Below are positions 17,086 through 26,532 of a stretch of 64,000 nucleotides of DNA, in pieces (within the stretch, counting starts at the first letter, position 1; the number at the start of each line of letters is the position of its first letter). Source of the DNA: a bacterium (GTDB lineage Bacteria > Bacillota > Bacilli > Lactobacillales > Streptococcaceae). Made by a program: the position numbers and the translations under genes. The stretch covers positions 1 to 64,000 of the forward strand of contig CAJNBW010000005.1 of the NCBI GenBank assembly GCA_905221105.1, written 5' to 3'. Under the pieces are notes generated by a model. The model was not told where the DNA came from. It worked only from the letters and a program-made list of their open reading frames with translations, and made no database searches.

Positions 17086-17205
17086 TAAAAAGCTGCTGCT
17101 ATGTCATGGAAAGGGGGTGAAAGCCTATCGTTAGTGCAGAAGAATGTAGGCAGTTCAATCTCCTACACGAGGTAGTGGCGGCCTGACAGAGCCCTGATCT
17201 GTTAA
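17086..17205 (+). ncRNA. structured leader candidate between murB and potA
   Basis: The 159-base murB-potA gap is unusually long for an operon and can fold into several consecutive hairpins. CTGCTGCTA (17093-17101) pairs with TAGTGCAG (17132-17139) with one bulge and encloses GGGT-GAAA-GCCT, a GNRA-type tetraloop stem. TGTAGG (17145-17150) pairs with CCTACA (17162-17167). TGACAGA (17184-17190) pairs with TCTGTTA (17198-17204) around loop GCCCTGA. No terminator T-run is seen. I recognise no known riboswitch or leader family here. A role in control of potABCD translation or transcript processing is inference. Confidence 0.45.
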
Positions 17206-17226
17206 TCTATGAAAAAGAAGGAATAA

Positions 17227-17253
17227 ATGACAATTGAAAAAACCAATTATTGA
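17227..17253 (+). other. 8-codon mini-ORF overlapping the potA start
   Basis: ATG at 17227 opens a short frame MTIEKTNY ending with TGA at 17251. It runs across the potA TTG start (17234) in a different frame. The AAGGA site (17218-17222) lies 4 bases from this ATG and 11 from the TTG, so ribosomes may use either. It may be chance or may set potA initiation efficiency. Confidence 0.35.
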
Positions 17254-18391
17254 ATTCAAAAACGTCTCAAAAGTTTTTGAAGACAGCAACACCAAGGTTC
17301 TCAAAGATATCAACTTTGAGTTGGAAGAAGGGAAATTTTATACCCTTTTAGGCGCATCTGGTTCAGGGAAATCAACCATCCTAAACATCATTGCAGGTTT
17401 ACTGGATGCGACGACAGGAGATATCATGCTAGACGGTGTCCGCATCAATGACATCCCAACCAACAAGCGAGACGTCCATACGGTCTTCCAATCCTATGCC
17501 TTGTTTCCACATATGAATGTGTTTGAAAATGTTGCCTTTCCGCTCCGCTTGCGCAAGATTGACAAGAAAGAAATCGAGAAACGCGTAGCGGAAGTTCTCA
17601 AGATGGTTCAGTTGGAAGGCTACGAAAAACGTTCCATTCGTAAACTTTCTGGAGGACAACGTCAGCGTGTGGCTATTGCCCGTGCCATCATTAACCAACC
17701 CCGTGTGGTTTTGTTGGACGAACCTTTATCAGCGCTGGACTTGAAATTAAGAACAGACATGCAGTACGAATTGCGGGAACTGCAACAACGATTGGGCATT
17801 ACCTTTGTCTTTGTTACTCACGATCAGGAAGAAGCTCTTGCCATGAGTGACTGGATTTTCGTCATGAATGATGGCGAGATTGTCCAGTCTGGAACACCTG
17901 TGGACATCTACGATGAGCCGATTAACCATTTTGTTGCGACCTTTATCGGTGAGTCAAATATCTTGCCAGGAACCATGATTGAGGACTACTTGGTTGAGTT
18001 TAACGGCAAACGCTTTGAAGCGGTTGATGGGGGGATGAAGCCAAATGAACCTGTTGAGGTCGTGATTCGTCCAGAGGACTTGCGCATTACCCTTCCTGAA
18101 GAAGGCAAGCTCCAAGTTAAGGTCGATACCCAGCTCTTCCGTGGAGTTCACTATGAAATTATCGCCTATGACGAACTTGGGAATGAATGGATGATCCACT
18201 CAACCCGTAAGGCCATTGTTGGTGAGGAAATCGGTCTGGACTTTGAACCAGAAGACATCCACATCATGCGTCTCAACGAAACCGAAGAAGAGTTCGATGC
18301 TCGTATCGAAGAATACGTGGAAATCGAAGAGCAAGAAGCAGGTCTGATCAATGCAATCGAGGAGGAAAGAGATGAAGAAAACAAGATCTAA
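17234..18391 (+). CDS. potA: spermidine/putrescine ABC transporter ATPase
   Basis: A 385-residue ATPase with Walker [11 protein letters not shown]-loop [10 protein letters not shown], signature LSGGQRQRV, Walker [13 protein letters not shown] and H-loop VTHDQEE. After residue ~235 a TOBE-type regulatory domain follows, with an acidic C-terminal tail. It powers polyamine uptake with PotBC and PotD. The start codon is TTG at 17234; no in-frame ATG exists nearby and [14 protein letters not shown] is the normal start of the family. The 3' end overlaps potB by 20 bases. Confidence 0.94.
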   Translation: MKKPIIEFKNVSKVFEDSNTKVLKDINFELEEGKFYTLLGASGSGKSTILNIIAGLLDATTGDIMLDGVRINDIPTNKRDVHTVFQSYALFPHMNVFENVAFPLRLRKIDKKEIEKRVAEVLKMVQLEGYEKRSIRKLSGGQRQRVAIARAIINQPRVVLLDEPLSALDLKLRTDMQYELRELQQRLGITFVFVTHDQEEALAMSDWIFVMNDGEIVQSGTPVDIYDEPINHFVATFIGESNILPGTMIEDYLVEFNGKRFEAVDGGMKPNEPVEVVIRPEDLRITLPEEGKLQVKVDTQLFRGVHYEIIAYDELGNEWMIHSTRKAIVGEEIGLDFEPEDIHIMRLNETEEEFDARIEEYVEIEEQEAGLINAIEEERDEENKI

Positions 18392-19178
18392 ACTCTTTGT
18401 AGTGCCCTACATGCTCTGGATTGCCCTCTTTGTCCTGGCACCCTTGGTCTTGATTTTCGGTCAATCCTTTTTCAACATCGAAGGCCAGTTCAGTTTAGAA
18501 AATTATAAGTCCTACTTTGCGTCACAAAACTTGACCTACCTAAAAATGAGCTTTAACTCTGTGCTTTATGCAGGAATTGTGACCTTTGTGACCTTGCTTA
18601 TCAGCTATCCAACAGCCCTCTTTTTGACCCGTCTCAAGCACCGTCAACTCTGGCTTATGCTGATTATCCTGCCTACTTGGATCAATTTGCTCCTTAAAGC
18701 CTATGCTTTTATCGGGATTTTTGGTCAGAATGGCTCTATTAACCAATTCTTGGAATTTATCGGAATCGGCTCACAACAGTTGCTCTTTACCGATTTCTCC
18801 TTTATCTTTGTTGCAAGTTACATCGAGCTTCCCTTTATGATTTTGCCCATTTTCAATGTCCTGGACGATATGGACAACAATCTCATCAATGCCAGCTATG
18901 ACCTCGGTGCGACCAAGTGGGAGACTTTCCGTCATGTCATCTTCCCTCTGTCTATGAACGGAGTGAGAAGTGGAGTTCAGTCTGTCTTTATTCCTAGCTT
19001 GAGTCTCTTCATGCTGACCCGTTTGATTGGTGGGAATCGCGTTATTACGCTGGGAACGGCTATTGAACAGAACTTCCTGACAAATGACAACTACGGTATG
19101 GGTTCAACCATCGGTGTAATTCTCATCCTGACCATGTTTATCACCATGTGGGTGACCAAGGAAAGGAGAGAACGATGA
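18372..19178 (+). CDS. potB: spermidine/putrescine ABC transporter permease PotB
   Basis: A 268-residue permease with six predicted membrane segments and coupling loop [20 protein letters not shown]. The frame is open upstream to 18351, but ATG 18372 directly follows a GGAGGAAAG site and yields [14 protein letters not shown]. It overlaps potA at its start and potC by four bases (ATGA) at its end. Confidence 0.94.
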   Translation: MKKTRSKLFVVPYMLWIALFVLAPLVLIFGQSFFNIEGQFSLENYKSYFASQNLTYLKMSFNSVLYAGIVTFVTLLISYPTALFLTRLKHRQLWLMLIILPTWINLLLKAYAFIGIFGQNGSINQFLEFIGIGSQQLLFTDFSFIFVASYIELPFMILPIFNVLDDMDNNLINASYDLGATKWETFRHVIFPLSMNGVRSGVQSVFIPSLSLFMLTRLIGGNRVITLGTAIEQNFLTNDNYGMGSTIGVILILTMFITMWVTKERRER

Positions 19179-19948
19179 AAAAATTTGCCAACCTTTATCT
19201 GGGACTGGTCTTTCTTGTCCTCTACCTGCCTATTTTTTACCTGATTGGCTACGCCTTTAATGCAGGCAATGACATGAATAGCTTTACAGGCTTTAGCTTG
19301 AGCCATTTTAAAACCATGTTTGGCGATGGTCGTCTTATGTTGATTGTAACTCAGACCTTTTTCTTGGCCTTCCTGTCAGCCTTGATTGCGACCATTATCG
19401 GGACTTTTGGTGCCATTTACATCTACCAGTCTCGTAAGAAATACCAAGAAGCCTTTCTATCACTCAATAATATCCTCATGGTTGCGCCTGACGTTATGAT
19501 TGGTGCCAGCTTCTTGATTCTCTTTACCCAACTCAAGTTTTCACTTGGCTTTTTGACCGTTCTTTCTAGTCACGTGGCCTTCTCCATTCCTATCGTGGTC
19601 TTGATGGTTTTGCCTCGTCTCAAGGAAATGAACGGTGACATGATTCATGCGGCCTATGACCTTGGTGCTAGTCAATTTCAGATGTTCAAGGAAATTATGC
19701 TTCCTTACCTGACACCGTCTATTATTGCAGGTTATTTCATGGCCTTCACCTATTCGCTAGATGACTTTGCCGTAACCTTCTTTGTAACGGGAAATGGCTT
19801 TTCAACCCTGTCAGTCGAGATTTACTCTCGTGCTCGCAAGGGGATTTCCTTAGAAATCAATGCCCTGTCTGCCCTTGTCTTTCTCTTTAGTATTATCCTA
19901 GTGGTTGGATATTACTTTATCTCACGTGAGAAGGAGGAGCAAGCATGA
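19175..19948 (+). CDS. potC: spermidine/putrescine ABC transporter permease PotC
   Basis: A 257-residue permease, partner of PotB, with six hydrophobic segments and coupling loop HAAYDLGASQFQMFKEI. The ATG at 19175 sits in an ATGA overlap with the potB stop and follows AAAGGAGAG; an upstream extension to 19148 lacks such a site. It overlaps potD by four bases in the same way. Confidence 0.94.
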   Translation: MKKFANLYLGLVFLVLYLPIFYLIGYAFNAGNDMNSFTGFSLSHFKTMFGDGRLMLIVTQTFFLAFLSALIATIIGTFGAIYIYQSRKKYQEAFLSLNNILMVAPDVMIGASFLILFTQLKFSLGFLTVLSSHVAFSIPIVVLMVLPRLKEMNGDMIHAAYDLGASQFQMFKEIMLPYLTPSIIAGYFMAFTYSLDDFAVTFFVTGNGFSTLSVEIYSRARKGISLEINALSALVFLFSIILVVGYYFISREKEEQA

Positions 19949-21015
19949 AAAAACTCTATTCATTTTTAGCAGGAATCGTAGCCATTATTCTAGTCTTATG
20001 GGGAATTGCGACGCATCTAGACAGTAAAATCAATAGCCGAGATAGTCAAAAACTGGTTATCTACAACTGGGGGGACTACATCGATCCAGAACTCTTGGAG
20101 CAATTCACTGAAGAAACCGGAATCCAAGTCCAGTATGAGACCTTTGACTCCAACGAAGCCATGTATACCAAGATTAAGCAGGGTGGAACGACCTACGATA
20201 TTGCCATTCCTAGTGAATACATGATTAATAAGATGAAGGACGAAGATCTCTTGGTACCGCTTAACTATTCAAAACTTGAAGGTCTTGAAAATATCGGAAC
20301 AGAGTTTCTCAACCAGTCCTTTGACCCAGGCAATAAATTCTCCATCCCTTACTTCTGGGGAACATTGGGAATTGTCTACAATGAAACTATGGTAGATGAA
20401 GCGCCTGAACATTGGGACGACCTTTGGAAACCAGAGTATAAGAACTCTATCATGCTCTTTGATGGGGCGCGTGAGGTGCTGGGCCTCGGACTCAATTCGC
20501 TAGGCTACAGCCTCAATTCCAAGGATCCACAGCAGTTGGAAGAGACAGTGGACAAGCTCTACAAGTTGACTCCAAATATCAAGGCCATCGTTGCGGACGA
20601 GATGAAGGGCTACATGATTCAGAATAATGCTGCTATCGGCGTGACCTTCTCTGGTGAAGCCAGCCAAATGCTAGAAAAAAACGAAAATCTACGCTATGTG
20701 GTACCGACAGAAGCCAGCAACCTTTGGTTTGACAATATGGTCATTCCCAAAACAGTCAAAAACCAAGATGCAGCCTATGCCTTTATCAACTTTATGTTGA
20801 AACCTGAAAATGCTCTCAAAAATGCGGAGTATGTCGGTTATTCAACTCCAAACCTACCAGCTAAGGAATTACTCCCAGAGGAGAAAAAAGAAGATAAAGC
20901 CTTCTATCCAGATGCTGAAACTATGAAACACCTAGAAGTTTATGAGAAATTTGACCATAAATGGACAGGAAAATATAGCGACCTCTTCCTACAGTTTAAA
21001 ATGTATCGGAAGTAG
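19945..21015 (+). CDS. potD: spermidine/putrescine-binding protein PotD
   Basis: A 356-residue extracellular solute-binding protein. The N-terminus has one hydrophobic segment (residues ~5-24) without a lipobox cysteine, so it may stay anchored by that segment or be released by signal peptidase. Polyamine-site motifs include YNWGDYIDPELLEQF and FAYF-equivalent regions such as IPYFWGTLGIVYN and the aromatic/acidic residues around NLWFDNMVIP. It delivers spermidine or putrescine to PotBC and in pneumococcus is linked to stress response and virulence. Ends with a terminator. Confidence 0.94.
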   Translation: MKKLYSFLAGIVAIILVLWGIATHLDSKINSRDSQKLVIYNWGDYIDPELLEQFTEETGIQVQYETFDSNEAMYTKIKQGGTTYDIAIPSEYMINKMKDEDLLVPLNYSKLEGLENIGTEFLNQSFDPGNKFSIPYFWGTLGIVYNETMVDEAPEHWDDLWKPEYKNSIMLFDGAREVLGLGLNSLGYSLNSKDPQQLEETVDKLYKLTPNIKAIVADEMKGYMIQNNAAIGVTFSGEASQMLEKNENLRYVVPTEASNLWFDNMVIPKTVKNQDAAYAFINFMLKPENALKNAEYVGYSTPNLPAKELLPEEKKEDKAFYPDAETMKHLEVYEKFDHKWTGKYSDLFLQFKMYRK

Positions 21016-21023
21016 AACGGATG

Positions 21024-21054
21024 AAAACGAATCAGTTAAGCTGGTTCGTTTTTT
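21024..21054 (+). terminator. terminator of murB-potABCD
   Basis: AAACGAATCAG, loop TTAAG, CTGGTTCGTTT and a T-run: stem of about 10 bp with a G-U pair. Confidence 0.85.
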
Positions 21055-21097
21055 ATGTAAAAGGCAATTTTTGTAACTGTATGTTTTTCTATGATAG

Positions 21098-21126
21098 TTG
21101 CTTATTTGCTTGCCAAGTAGTATACT
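21098..21126 (+). promoter_or_regulatory. promoter of the small membrane protein gene
   Basis: TTGCTT (21098-21103), 17-base spacer, TATACT (21121-21126), 32 bases ahead of the ATG. Confidence 0.65.
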
Positions 21127-21158
21127 AAGTTTAACCTTACAGAAAGCGGTAACAAATA

Positions 21159-21410
21159 ATGAAAGTGTCTACTTTTTTCAAAAAAAGTTTCTGGCCAACC
21201 TTTTTGACTGTTCAGCAAACATATATACTATTTTATCTAAAGGATGGTTTGGATCGACAATACCTAACAACTGAGTCTATATATTTGGTGATAGGAAACT
21301 TTATATTTGCAAATATTTGCGTAGCTATCTTTAGCAATTCGAAAACTTGGGATAAAAGTTGGGATAAAAAGAAAAATGGCAGTAAGAAAAAGTATATTCT
21401 GAAAAAGTAA
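21159..21410 (+). CDS. small hypothetical membrane protein
   Basis: An 83-residue protein I do not recognise. Two hydrophobic stretches (residues ~11-27 and ~40-58) suggest two membrane segments. The tail is very lysine-rich with a WDKSWDKKKNGSKKK stretch, expected on the cytoplasmic side. It has its own promoter and an AGAAAG site, and is followed by the T-box promoter, so it is probably monocistronic. It could be a small regulator or toxin-like peptide, but nothing in the sequence shows this. Confidence 0.65.
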   Translation: MKVSTFFKKSFWPTFLTVQQTYILFYLKDGLDRQYLTTESIYLVIGNFIFANICVAIFSNSKTWDKSWDKKKNGSKKKYILKK

Positions 21411-21456
21411 TCTGAGATGTAGGGAATTGGTCTGATTCAACGGAGATGATTTCCAG

Positions 21457-21485
21457 TTGACGCAAGCTTAAAAAAACGATATAAT
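21457..21485 (+). promoter_or_regulatory. promoter of the T-box transcript
   Basis: TTGACG (21457-21462), 17-base spacer, TATAAT (21480-21485). The predicted start near 21492 coincides with the first base of the T-box stem I. Confidence 0.82.
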
Positions 21486-21491
21486 AAGAAA

Positions 21492-21675
21492 GTTGAGAAT
21501 TGATTTTCAGTTGTCTTAGTCCAGAGAAATGGCGGTGCTGCGAGCCATCTAAGCTAGGAAATCATGCTACTCAATCATACAATTGCATAAGAATAAGAGA
21601 ATGACAAGTTCATTGAATGAAGGTGGTACCGCGGTTTTTCGCCCTTCGTGATATGAGCTTGTCTTTTGATTTTTT
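21492..21675 (+). promoter_or_regulatory. alanine T-box leader
   Basis: The T-box core AGGTGGTACCGCG (21621-21633) is unmistakable. The stem I base pairs GTTGAG (21492-21497) with CTCAAT (21570-21575); the triplet just before it, GCT (21566-21568) followed by A, reads as an alanine specifier. The terminator form pairs GACAAGTTCA (21603-21612) with TGAGCTTGTC (21654-21663) followed by a T-rich tract. Uncharged tRNA-Ala should stabilise the antiterminator and allow readthrough into the LURP-one gene and alaS. Confidence 0.92.
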
Positions 21676-21685
21676 GGAGGTGTTG

Positions 21686-22171
21686 ATGAAAACATTTCTT
21701 GTCAAACAAAAGTTTCGTCTTGGAGGCGAGCGCTTTGCTATCAAGGATGACAGGGGAGAAATCGCCTATCAGGTAGAGGGATCATTTTTTAAAATTCCCA
21801 AAACCTTTACTATTTATGATGCGGCTGGTCAACAAGTTAGTGAGATTAGTAAGGAGATTTGGACCCTACTTCCTCGTTTTGAGATTCAGCTTCAGGACGG
21901 GTCGAATTTTGTCATTCGTAAGAAGTTGACCTTCTGGCGAGATAAGTATGAGTTTGATAATCTGGGGCTTCGTATCGAGGGCAATATCTGGGATTTGGAT
22001 TTCAAATTGCTGGATGATCGCGATCAGCTGATTGCGGAAATCAGGAAAGAACTCTTCCATTTGACCTCTACCTATACCGTAACGGTTCTTGAGGACGCTT
22101 ATGCAGACCTAGTCATTTCTCTCTGTGTCGCGATTGACTATGTGGAAATGCTGGAAAGCCAATCACATTAA
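21686..22171 (+). CDS. LURP-one/YxjI family protein
   Basis: A 161-residue protein with the tubby-like beta-barrel pattern of the LURP-one-related/YxjI family: FLVKQKFRLGGERFAIKDD at the start, then alternating short strands and a hydrophobic C-terminal helix (DLVISLCVAIDYVEML). Biochemical function is unknown. I chose ATG 21686, with a GGAGG site 5 bases upstream, over a longer frame beginning at 21617 inside the T-box. It lies between the alanine T-box and alaS (21 bases before alaS), so it should rise when alanine tRNA is uncharged. Confidence 0.85.
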   Translation: MKTFLVKQKFRLGGERFAIKDDRGEIAYQVEGSFFKIPKTFTIYDAAGQQVSEISKEIWTLLPRFEIQLQDGSNFVIRKKLTFWRDKYEFDNLGLRIEGNIWDLDFKLLDDRDQLIAEIRKELFHLTSTYTVTVLEDAYADLVISLCVAIDYVEMLESQSH

Positions 22172-22192
22172 ACAAGTAAATAAGGAGACAAC

Positions 22193-24811
22193 ATGAAACA
22201 ATTATCTAGTGCACAAGTCCGCCAAATGTGGCTTGATTTCTGGGCGACTAAAGGTCACTCAGTAGAACCATCAGTAAGTTTGGTTCCTGTAAATGATCCA
22301 ACTCTTTTGTGGATCAATTCTGGGGTAGCAACCCTTAAGAAATATTTTGACGGGACTATTATCCCTGAAAATCCACGTATTACCAATGCCCAAAAAGCCA
22401 TCCGTACTAACGATATTGAAAACGTAGGGAAGACTGCGCGTCACCACACTATGTTTGAAATGTTGGGGAACTTCTCTATCGGTGATTACTTCCGTGACGA
22501 AGCCATCACTTGGGCTTATGAGCTTTTGACAAGCCCTGAATGGTTTGATTTCCCAGCTGAAAAACTTTACATGACTTACTATCCAGACGATAAAGATTCT
22601 TACAACCGCTGGATTGAAGTGGGAGTAGACCCAAGTCACTTGATTCCTATTGAGGACAACTTCTGGGAAATCGGTGCGGGACCTTCTGGACCAGATACAG
22701 AAATCTTCTTTGACCGTGGGGAAGCCTTTGACCCAGAAAATATCGGTCTTCGCCTGCTTGCAGAAGATATCGAAAACGACCGTTACATTGAAATCTGGAA
22801 TATCGTTCTGTCACAATTTAACGCAGACCCTGCTGTTCCTCGTAGTGAATACAAGGAATTGCCACACAAGAACATTGATACGGGCGCTGGTTTGGAGCGT
22901 TTGGTGGCGGTTATCCAAGGGGCTAAGACAAACTTTGAAACGGACCTCTTCATGCCGATTATCCGTGAAGTGGAGAAATTGTCTGGTAAGGTTTATGACC
23001 AAGATGGCGACAACATGAGCTTTAAGGTCATCGCTGACCACATCCGTTCACTTTCATTTGCTATCGGTGATGGTGCCCTTCCAGGAAATGAAGGCCGTGG
23101 TTATGTCCTTCGTCGTCTGCTCCGTCGTGCCTCTATGCACGGTCAAAAATTGGGTATCAACGAGCCTTTCCTTTACAAACTGGTTCCAACTGTTGGAAAA
23201 ATCATGGAAAGCTACTATCCAGAAGTGCTTGAAAAACGTGACTTTATCGAAAAAATCGTTAAGAGCGAAGAAGAGTCATTTGCTCGTACCCTTCACTCAG
23301 GCCAACACTTTGCCCAAGGCATCGTAGCTGACTTGAAAGAAAAAGGTCAATCTGTCATTGCTGGTTTAGATGTATTTAAACTTTACGACACTTATGGATT
23401 CCCAGTTGAATTGACTGAAGAAATCGCTGAAGAAGCTGGTATGACTGTAGACCGTGAAGGTTTTGAAGCAGCCATGAAAGAACAGCAAGAACGCGCGCGT
23501 GCGTCAGCTGTTAAGGGTGGCTCAATGGGGATGCAAAATGAAACCCTTCAAAACATCACGGTGGAAAGTTGCTTTAACTATGAAGCATCACAATTGTCTT
23601 CTAAATTGGTCGCTATTGTGGCTGACAATGCAGAAGTAGAAGCTGTATCTGAAGGAACTGCCTCTCTTATCTTTGCGGAAACGCCATTCTACGCTGAAAT
23701 GGGTGGACAGGTAGCTGACCACGGACAAATCTTGGATGAGTCAGGTAAGGTCGTGGCTACTGTGACAAATGTTCAAAAAGCTCCAAACGGACAAGCTCTT
23801 CACACTGCTGAAGTCCTTGCACCACTTGCCTTGAATCAAGAATATACCTTGGCAATCGATACAAATCGTCGTCACCGTGTCATGAAAAACCACACTGCGA
23901 CTCACTTGCTTCACGCTGCCCTTCACAATATCCTTGGAAACCATGCGACACAAGCAGGATCACTTAATGAAGTCGAATTCCTTCGCTTTGACTTTACTCA
24001 TTTCCAAGCAGTGACTGCTGAAGAATTGCGTGCCATTGAACAGCAAGTTAATGAAAAAATCTGGGAAGCTCTTGAAGTTAAGACAGTTGAAACGGATATT
24101 GACACTGCCAAGGAAATGGGAGCGATGGCCCTCTTTGGTGAGAAATACGGAAAAGAAGTCCGTGTTGTTACTATCGGTGACTACTCTATCGAGCTTTGTG
24201 GTGGTACCCACGTTGGCAACACTTCTGAAATTGGTCTCTTCAAGATTGTCAAAGAAGAAGGGATCGGATCAGGAACTCGCCGTATCTTGGCAGTGACTGG
24301 TAAGGAAGCCTTTGAAGCTTATCGTGAACAAGAAGACGCTCTTAAAGCTGTCGCAGCAACCCTTAAAGCACCTCAACTTAAAGAAGTACCTCACAAGGTG
24401 GAAGGACTTCAAGAACAACTTCGTCAACTTCAAAAAGAAAATGCTGAGTTGAAAGAAAAAGCCGCAGCTGCAGCCGCAGGTGACATCTTCAAGGATGTTA
24501 AGGAAGTCAACGGTCACCGTTACATTGCTAGCCAAGTTTCTGTATCAGATGCCGGTGCCCTTCGTACCTTTGCGGACAACTGGAAACAAAAAGACTACTC
24601 TGATCTTCTTGTCCTAGTTGCCGCTATTGGAGACAAAGTCAATGTCCTTGTAGCAAGCAAGACAAAAGACCTTCATGCTGGAAACCTTGTCAAAGAATTA
24701 GCACCAATCGTCGATGGACGTGGTGGTGGTAAACCAGACATGGCCATGGCAGGAGGAAGCAACCAAGCTAAAATCCAAGAATTGTTGGATGAAGTAGCAG
24801 GTAAATTGTAA
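22193..24811 (+). CDS. alaS: alanyl-tRNA synthetase
   Basis: An 872-residue class II synthetase. The catalytic domain has [17 protein letters not shown] (motif 2 region) and [22 protein letters not shown] (motif 3). The editing domain has the zinc ligands [11 protein letters not shown] and [10 protein letters not shown] coiled-coil region (residues ~730-765, [20 protein letters not shown]) and the C-Ala domain with [14 protein letters not shown] follow. It charges tRNA-Ala. Ribosome site AAGGAGAC. It is the expected target of the upstream alanine T-box. Confidence 0.98.
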   Translation: MKQLSSAQVRQMWLDFWATKGHSVEPSVSLVPVNDPTLLWINSGVATLKKYFDGTIIPENPRITNAQKAIRTNDIENVGKTARHHTMFEMLGNFSIGDYFRDEAITWAYELLTSPEWFDFPAEKLYMTYYPDDKDSYNRWIEVGVDPSHLIPIEDNFWEIGAGPSGPDTEIFFDRGEAFDPENIGLRLLAEDIENDRYIEIWNIVLSQFNADPAVPRSEYKELPHKNIDTGAGLERLVAVIQGAKTNFETDLFMPIIREVEKLSGKVYDQDGDNMSFKVIADHIRSLSFAIGDGALPGNEGRGYVLRRLLRRASMHGQKLGINEPFLYKLVPTVGKIMESYYPEVLEKRDFIEKIVKSEEESFARTLHSGQHFAQGIVADLKEKGQSVIAGLDVFKLYDTYGFPVELTEEIAEEAGMTVDREGFEAAMKEQQERARASAVKGGSMGMQNETLQNITVESCFNYEASQLSSKLVAIVADNAEVEAVSEGTASLIFAETPFYAEMGGQVADHGQILDESGKVVATVTNVQKAPNGQALHTAEVLAPLALNQEYTLAIDTNRRHRVMKNHTATHLLHAALHNILGNHATQAGSLNEVEFLRFDFTHFQAVTAEELRAIEQQVNEKIWEALEVKTVETDIDTAKEMGAMALFGEKYGKEVRVVTIGDYSIELCGGTHVGNTSEIGLFKIVKEEGIGSGTRRILAVTGKEAFEAYREQEDALKAVAATLKAPQLKEVPHKVEGLQEQLRQLQKENAELKEKAAAAAAGDIFKDVKEVNGHRYIASQVSVSDAGALRTFADNWKQKDYSDLLVLVAAIGDKVNVLVASKTKDLHAGNLVKELAPIVDGRGGGKPDMAMAGGSNQAKIQELLDEVAGKL

Positions 24812-24816
24812 TTAAA

Positions 24817-24847
24817 CAAAGATCTATCCATTTGGGTAGGTCTTTTT
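24817..24847 (+). terminator. alaS terminator
   Basis: AAAGATCTATCC and GGGTAGGTCTTT with two G-U pairs and a T-run. Confidence 0.78.
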
Positions 24848-24854
24848 GTGAATA

Positions 24855-24884
24855 GAAAAAAGCCAAATCCGATTGGACATGGCT
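24855..24884 (-). terminator. amylase gene terminator
   Basis: On the minus strand AAGCCA...TGGCTT with inner TCC/GGA, followed by TTTTTT, just past the amylase stop codon. Confidence 0.7.
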
Positions 24885-24900
24885 TGGTAATCATTGGCAA

Positions 24901-26355
24901 TTAGATTGTATTGGCTGTCCAGACACTTACCGAAGCAGCTGAGACTGGGAATTGTCCATAACCTTCCTCATCAATTGTAACTTGACCTTGGTGATTTCCA
25001 AGTAAATCTACGAAAGTTTGGTTAGCCCATTCTTGGCCGATAAACATTGATTTACTGTTTTCTTGGTTGTTTGAAATCAGGACTGCGATTGGGGATTGAT
25101 GTTCAGTACCTGAACGTACCCAACCGATACAGTTAGCATCATCAAAGTAGTCTGTTTGCTCTCCATAGGCCAAATCTTTTCGGATGGTTAGGAGGCGGTC
25201 AAGGACTTCTTTGAAATCTTGTTGAGCATATTGCCCTGAAATCCCATAGTAGTCGCCGTAAAAGACACATGGAAGGCCATTTTTGCGTAACAGAATGAGG
25301 GCATAGGCTGCTGGTTTGAACCATTCTTCAACGGTAGACTCAAGAGCCTGACCTCGTTGTGTATCGTGGTTGTCGACAAAAGTCACAGCCTTGTTGGGCT
25401 TGAGTTCAACCAAGCTATCTGTAAAAATGCCACGAAGGTCATAGTTGGAACCTGCTCGGCTAGCATCAAAGAGATTCTGGTGGAGACGAACATCGACAAG
25501 GTCAAAGCGTTCTTCCGTTTTTTCAAGATAGTCTAGATTGGCTTCCTTGTCTGGATTCCAAAATTCACCGAAAACATAGAAATCCTCACCATATTTTTCC
25601 TTCATATCACGGATGAAATTACGCATAAAGAAAGAGTCAATGTGTTTGACGGCATCCAAGCGGAAACCAGCAATACCAGTCGTTTCCATGAACCAGTCAG
25701 CCCAGTCATAGATATTTTTGATCACTTCAGGATGCTTAAAGTCTAGGTCGGCATACATGAGGTAGTCGTAGTTACCGTTTTCGTTATCGACCAATTCCTC
25801 GTTGGCCCAGCCCTTATTGTCCCCTTGGATCAGATAAATTCCAGACTTACGGCGTTTGGCATCATAGTCTGTACCGGTGAAGTGGTACCAGTGCCAGTGG
25901 AAGTCATTGTAGGTATCTTGGCGACCATCGAAGGTAAAGCTAGTCCAGCCATTGATGGTGAAGGGTTCCCCAAGTTCAACCGTACGGTCTACAGGATCCA
26001 CTTCGATAACCTGAAAGGCTTCCATGTGATCAGCAGCAGCCTTGTGATTGAGCACCACATCGGCCATAGGTTGAATTCCCTGTGCTTTTAGAGCTTGAAT
26101 GGCTTGAAGATAGTCTTCTTTAAAACCATACTTGGTGCGGACAGTCCCTTTTTGGTTGAACTCACCAAGGTCAAATAAGTCATAGACCCCATAGCCTACG
26201 TCTTTTTCGTTGGTAGCCTTAAAAGCTGGTGGCATCCATACGTGGCTAATCCCCAGATGAGCTAGGTGTGGAGCATCTTCAGCCAGACGCGTCCAGTGCT
26301 GACCGTCGTGGGGCAGATACCATTCAAAGTATTGCATGAGTGTTTGATTTTGCAT
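24901..26355 (-). CDS. cytoplasmic alpha-amylase (glycoside hydrolase family 13)
   Basis: A 484-residue GH13 enzyme without a signal peptide. The four conserved regions are DVVLNHKAAADH (I), GFRLDAVKH with the nucleophile Asp (II), FGEFWNPD with the acid/base Glu (III) and FVDNHDTQ (IV). It resembles the AmyS-type alpha-amylases of Bacillus and hydrolyses internal alpha-1,4 bonds of imported maltodextrin or glycogen. It is monocistronic, with a LacI-type operator over its promoter, so it should respond to maltose and/or glucose. Confidence 0.94.
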   Translation of the reverse strand: MQNQTLMQYFEWYLPHDGQHWTRLAEDAPHLAHLGISHVWMPPAFKATNEKDVGYGVYDLFDLGEFNQKGTVRTKYGFKEDYLQAIQALKAQGIQPMADVVLNHKAAADHMEAFQVIEVDPVDRTVELGEPFTINGWTSFTFDGRQDTYNDFHWHWYHFTGTDYDAKRRKSGIYLIQGDNKGWANEELVDNENGNYDYLMYADLDFKHPEVIKNIYDWADWFMETTGIAGFRLDAVKHIDSFFMRNFIRDMKEKYGEDFYVFGEFWNPDKEANLDYLEKTEERFDLVDVRLHQNLFDASRAGSNYDLRGIFTDSLVELKPNKAVTFVDNHDTQRGQALESTVEEWFKPAAYALILLRKNGLPCVFYGDYYGISGQYAQQDFKEVLDRLLTIRKDLAYGEQTDYFDDANCIGWVRSGTEHQSPIAVLISNNQENSKSMFIGQEWANQTFVDLLGNHQGQVTIDEEGYGQFPVSAASVSVWTANTI

Positions 26356-26388
26356 TGTTTTTCCTCGTACTTGTCAATCTTGTTCTTT

Positions 26389-26427
26389 ATTCTATCATAA
26401 AGTATTTCTTAACGCAAACGTTTGCGT
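26389..26427 (-). promoter_or_regulatory. amylase promoter with MalR/CcpA-type operator
   Basis: ACGCAAACGTTTGCGT (26412-26427) is a perfect 16-base palindrome of the LacI-family type, matching MalR operators of pneumococcus and close to cre sites. On the minus strand the -35 is TTGCGT (26412-26417), inside the palindrome, and the -10 is TAGAAT (26389-26394) after 17 bases. Bound regulator would block RNA polymerase. Confidence 0.88.
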
Positions 26428-26492
26428 AAAAAGAAGAAAACTATTTTAACGATTTAAGATAAAGTGTTGATTTTTTTGTATCAAAGTGCTAG

Positions 26493-26498
26493 TATAAT
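26493..26498 (+). promoter_or_regulatory. -10 element upstream of ABC-2 exporter genes
   Basis: TATAAT, 34 bases ahead of the ATPase ATG. The TTGATT at 26467 is 20 bases away, too far to be a normal -35, so strength is uncertain. Confidence 0.5.
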
Positions 26499-26532
26499 AG
26501 TATGTAACACAGATAAAGATAGGAGTTGTCCC

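Noticed and set aside
17086..17205. T-box, SAM, TPP or L-type known leader before potA
   Set aside because: No core motif of these families is found, and no terminator or T-run follows; left as an unassigned structured region.
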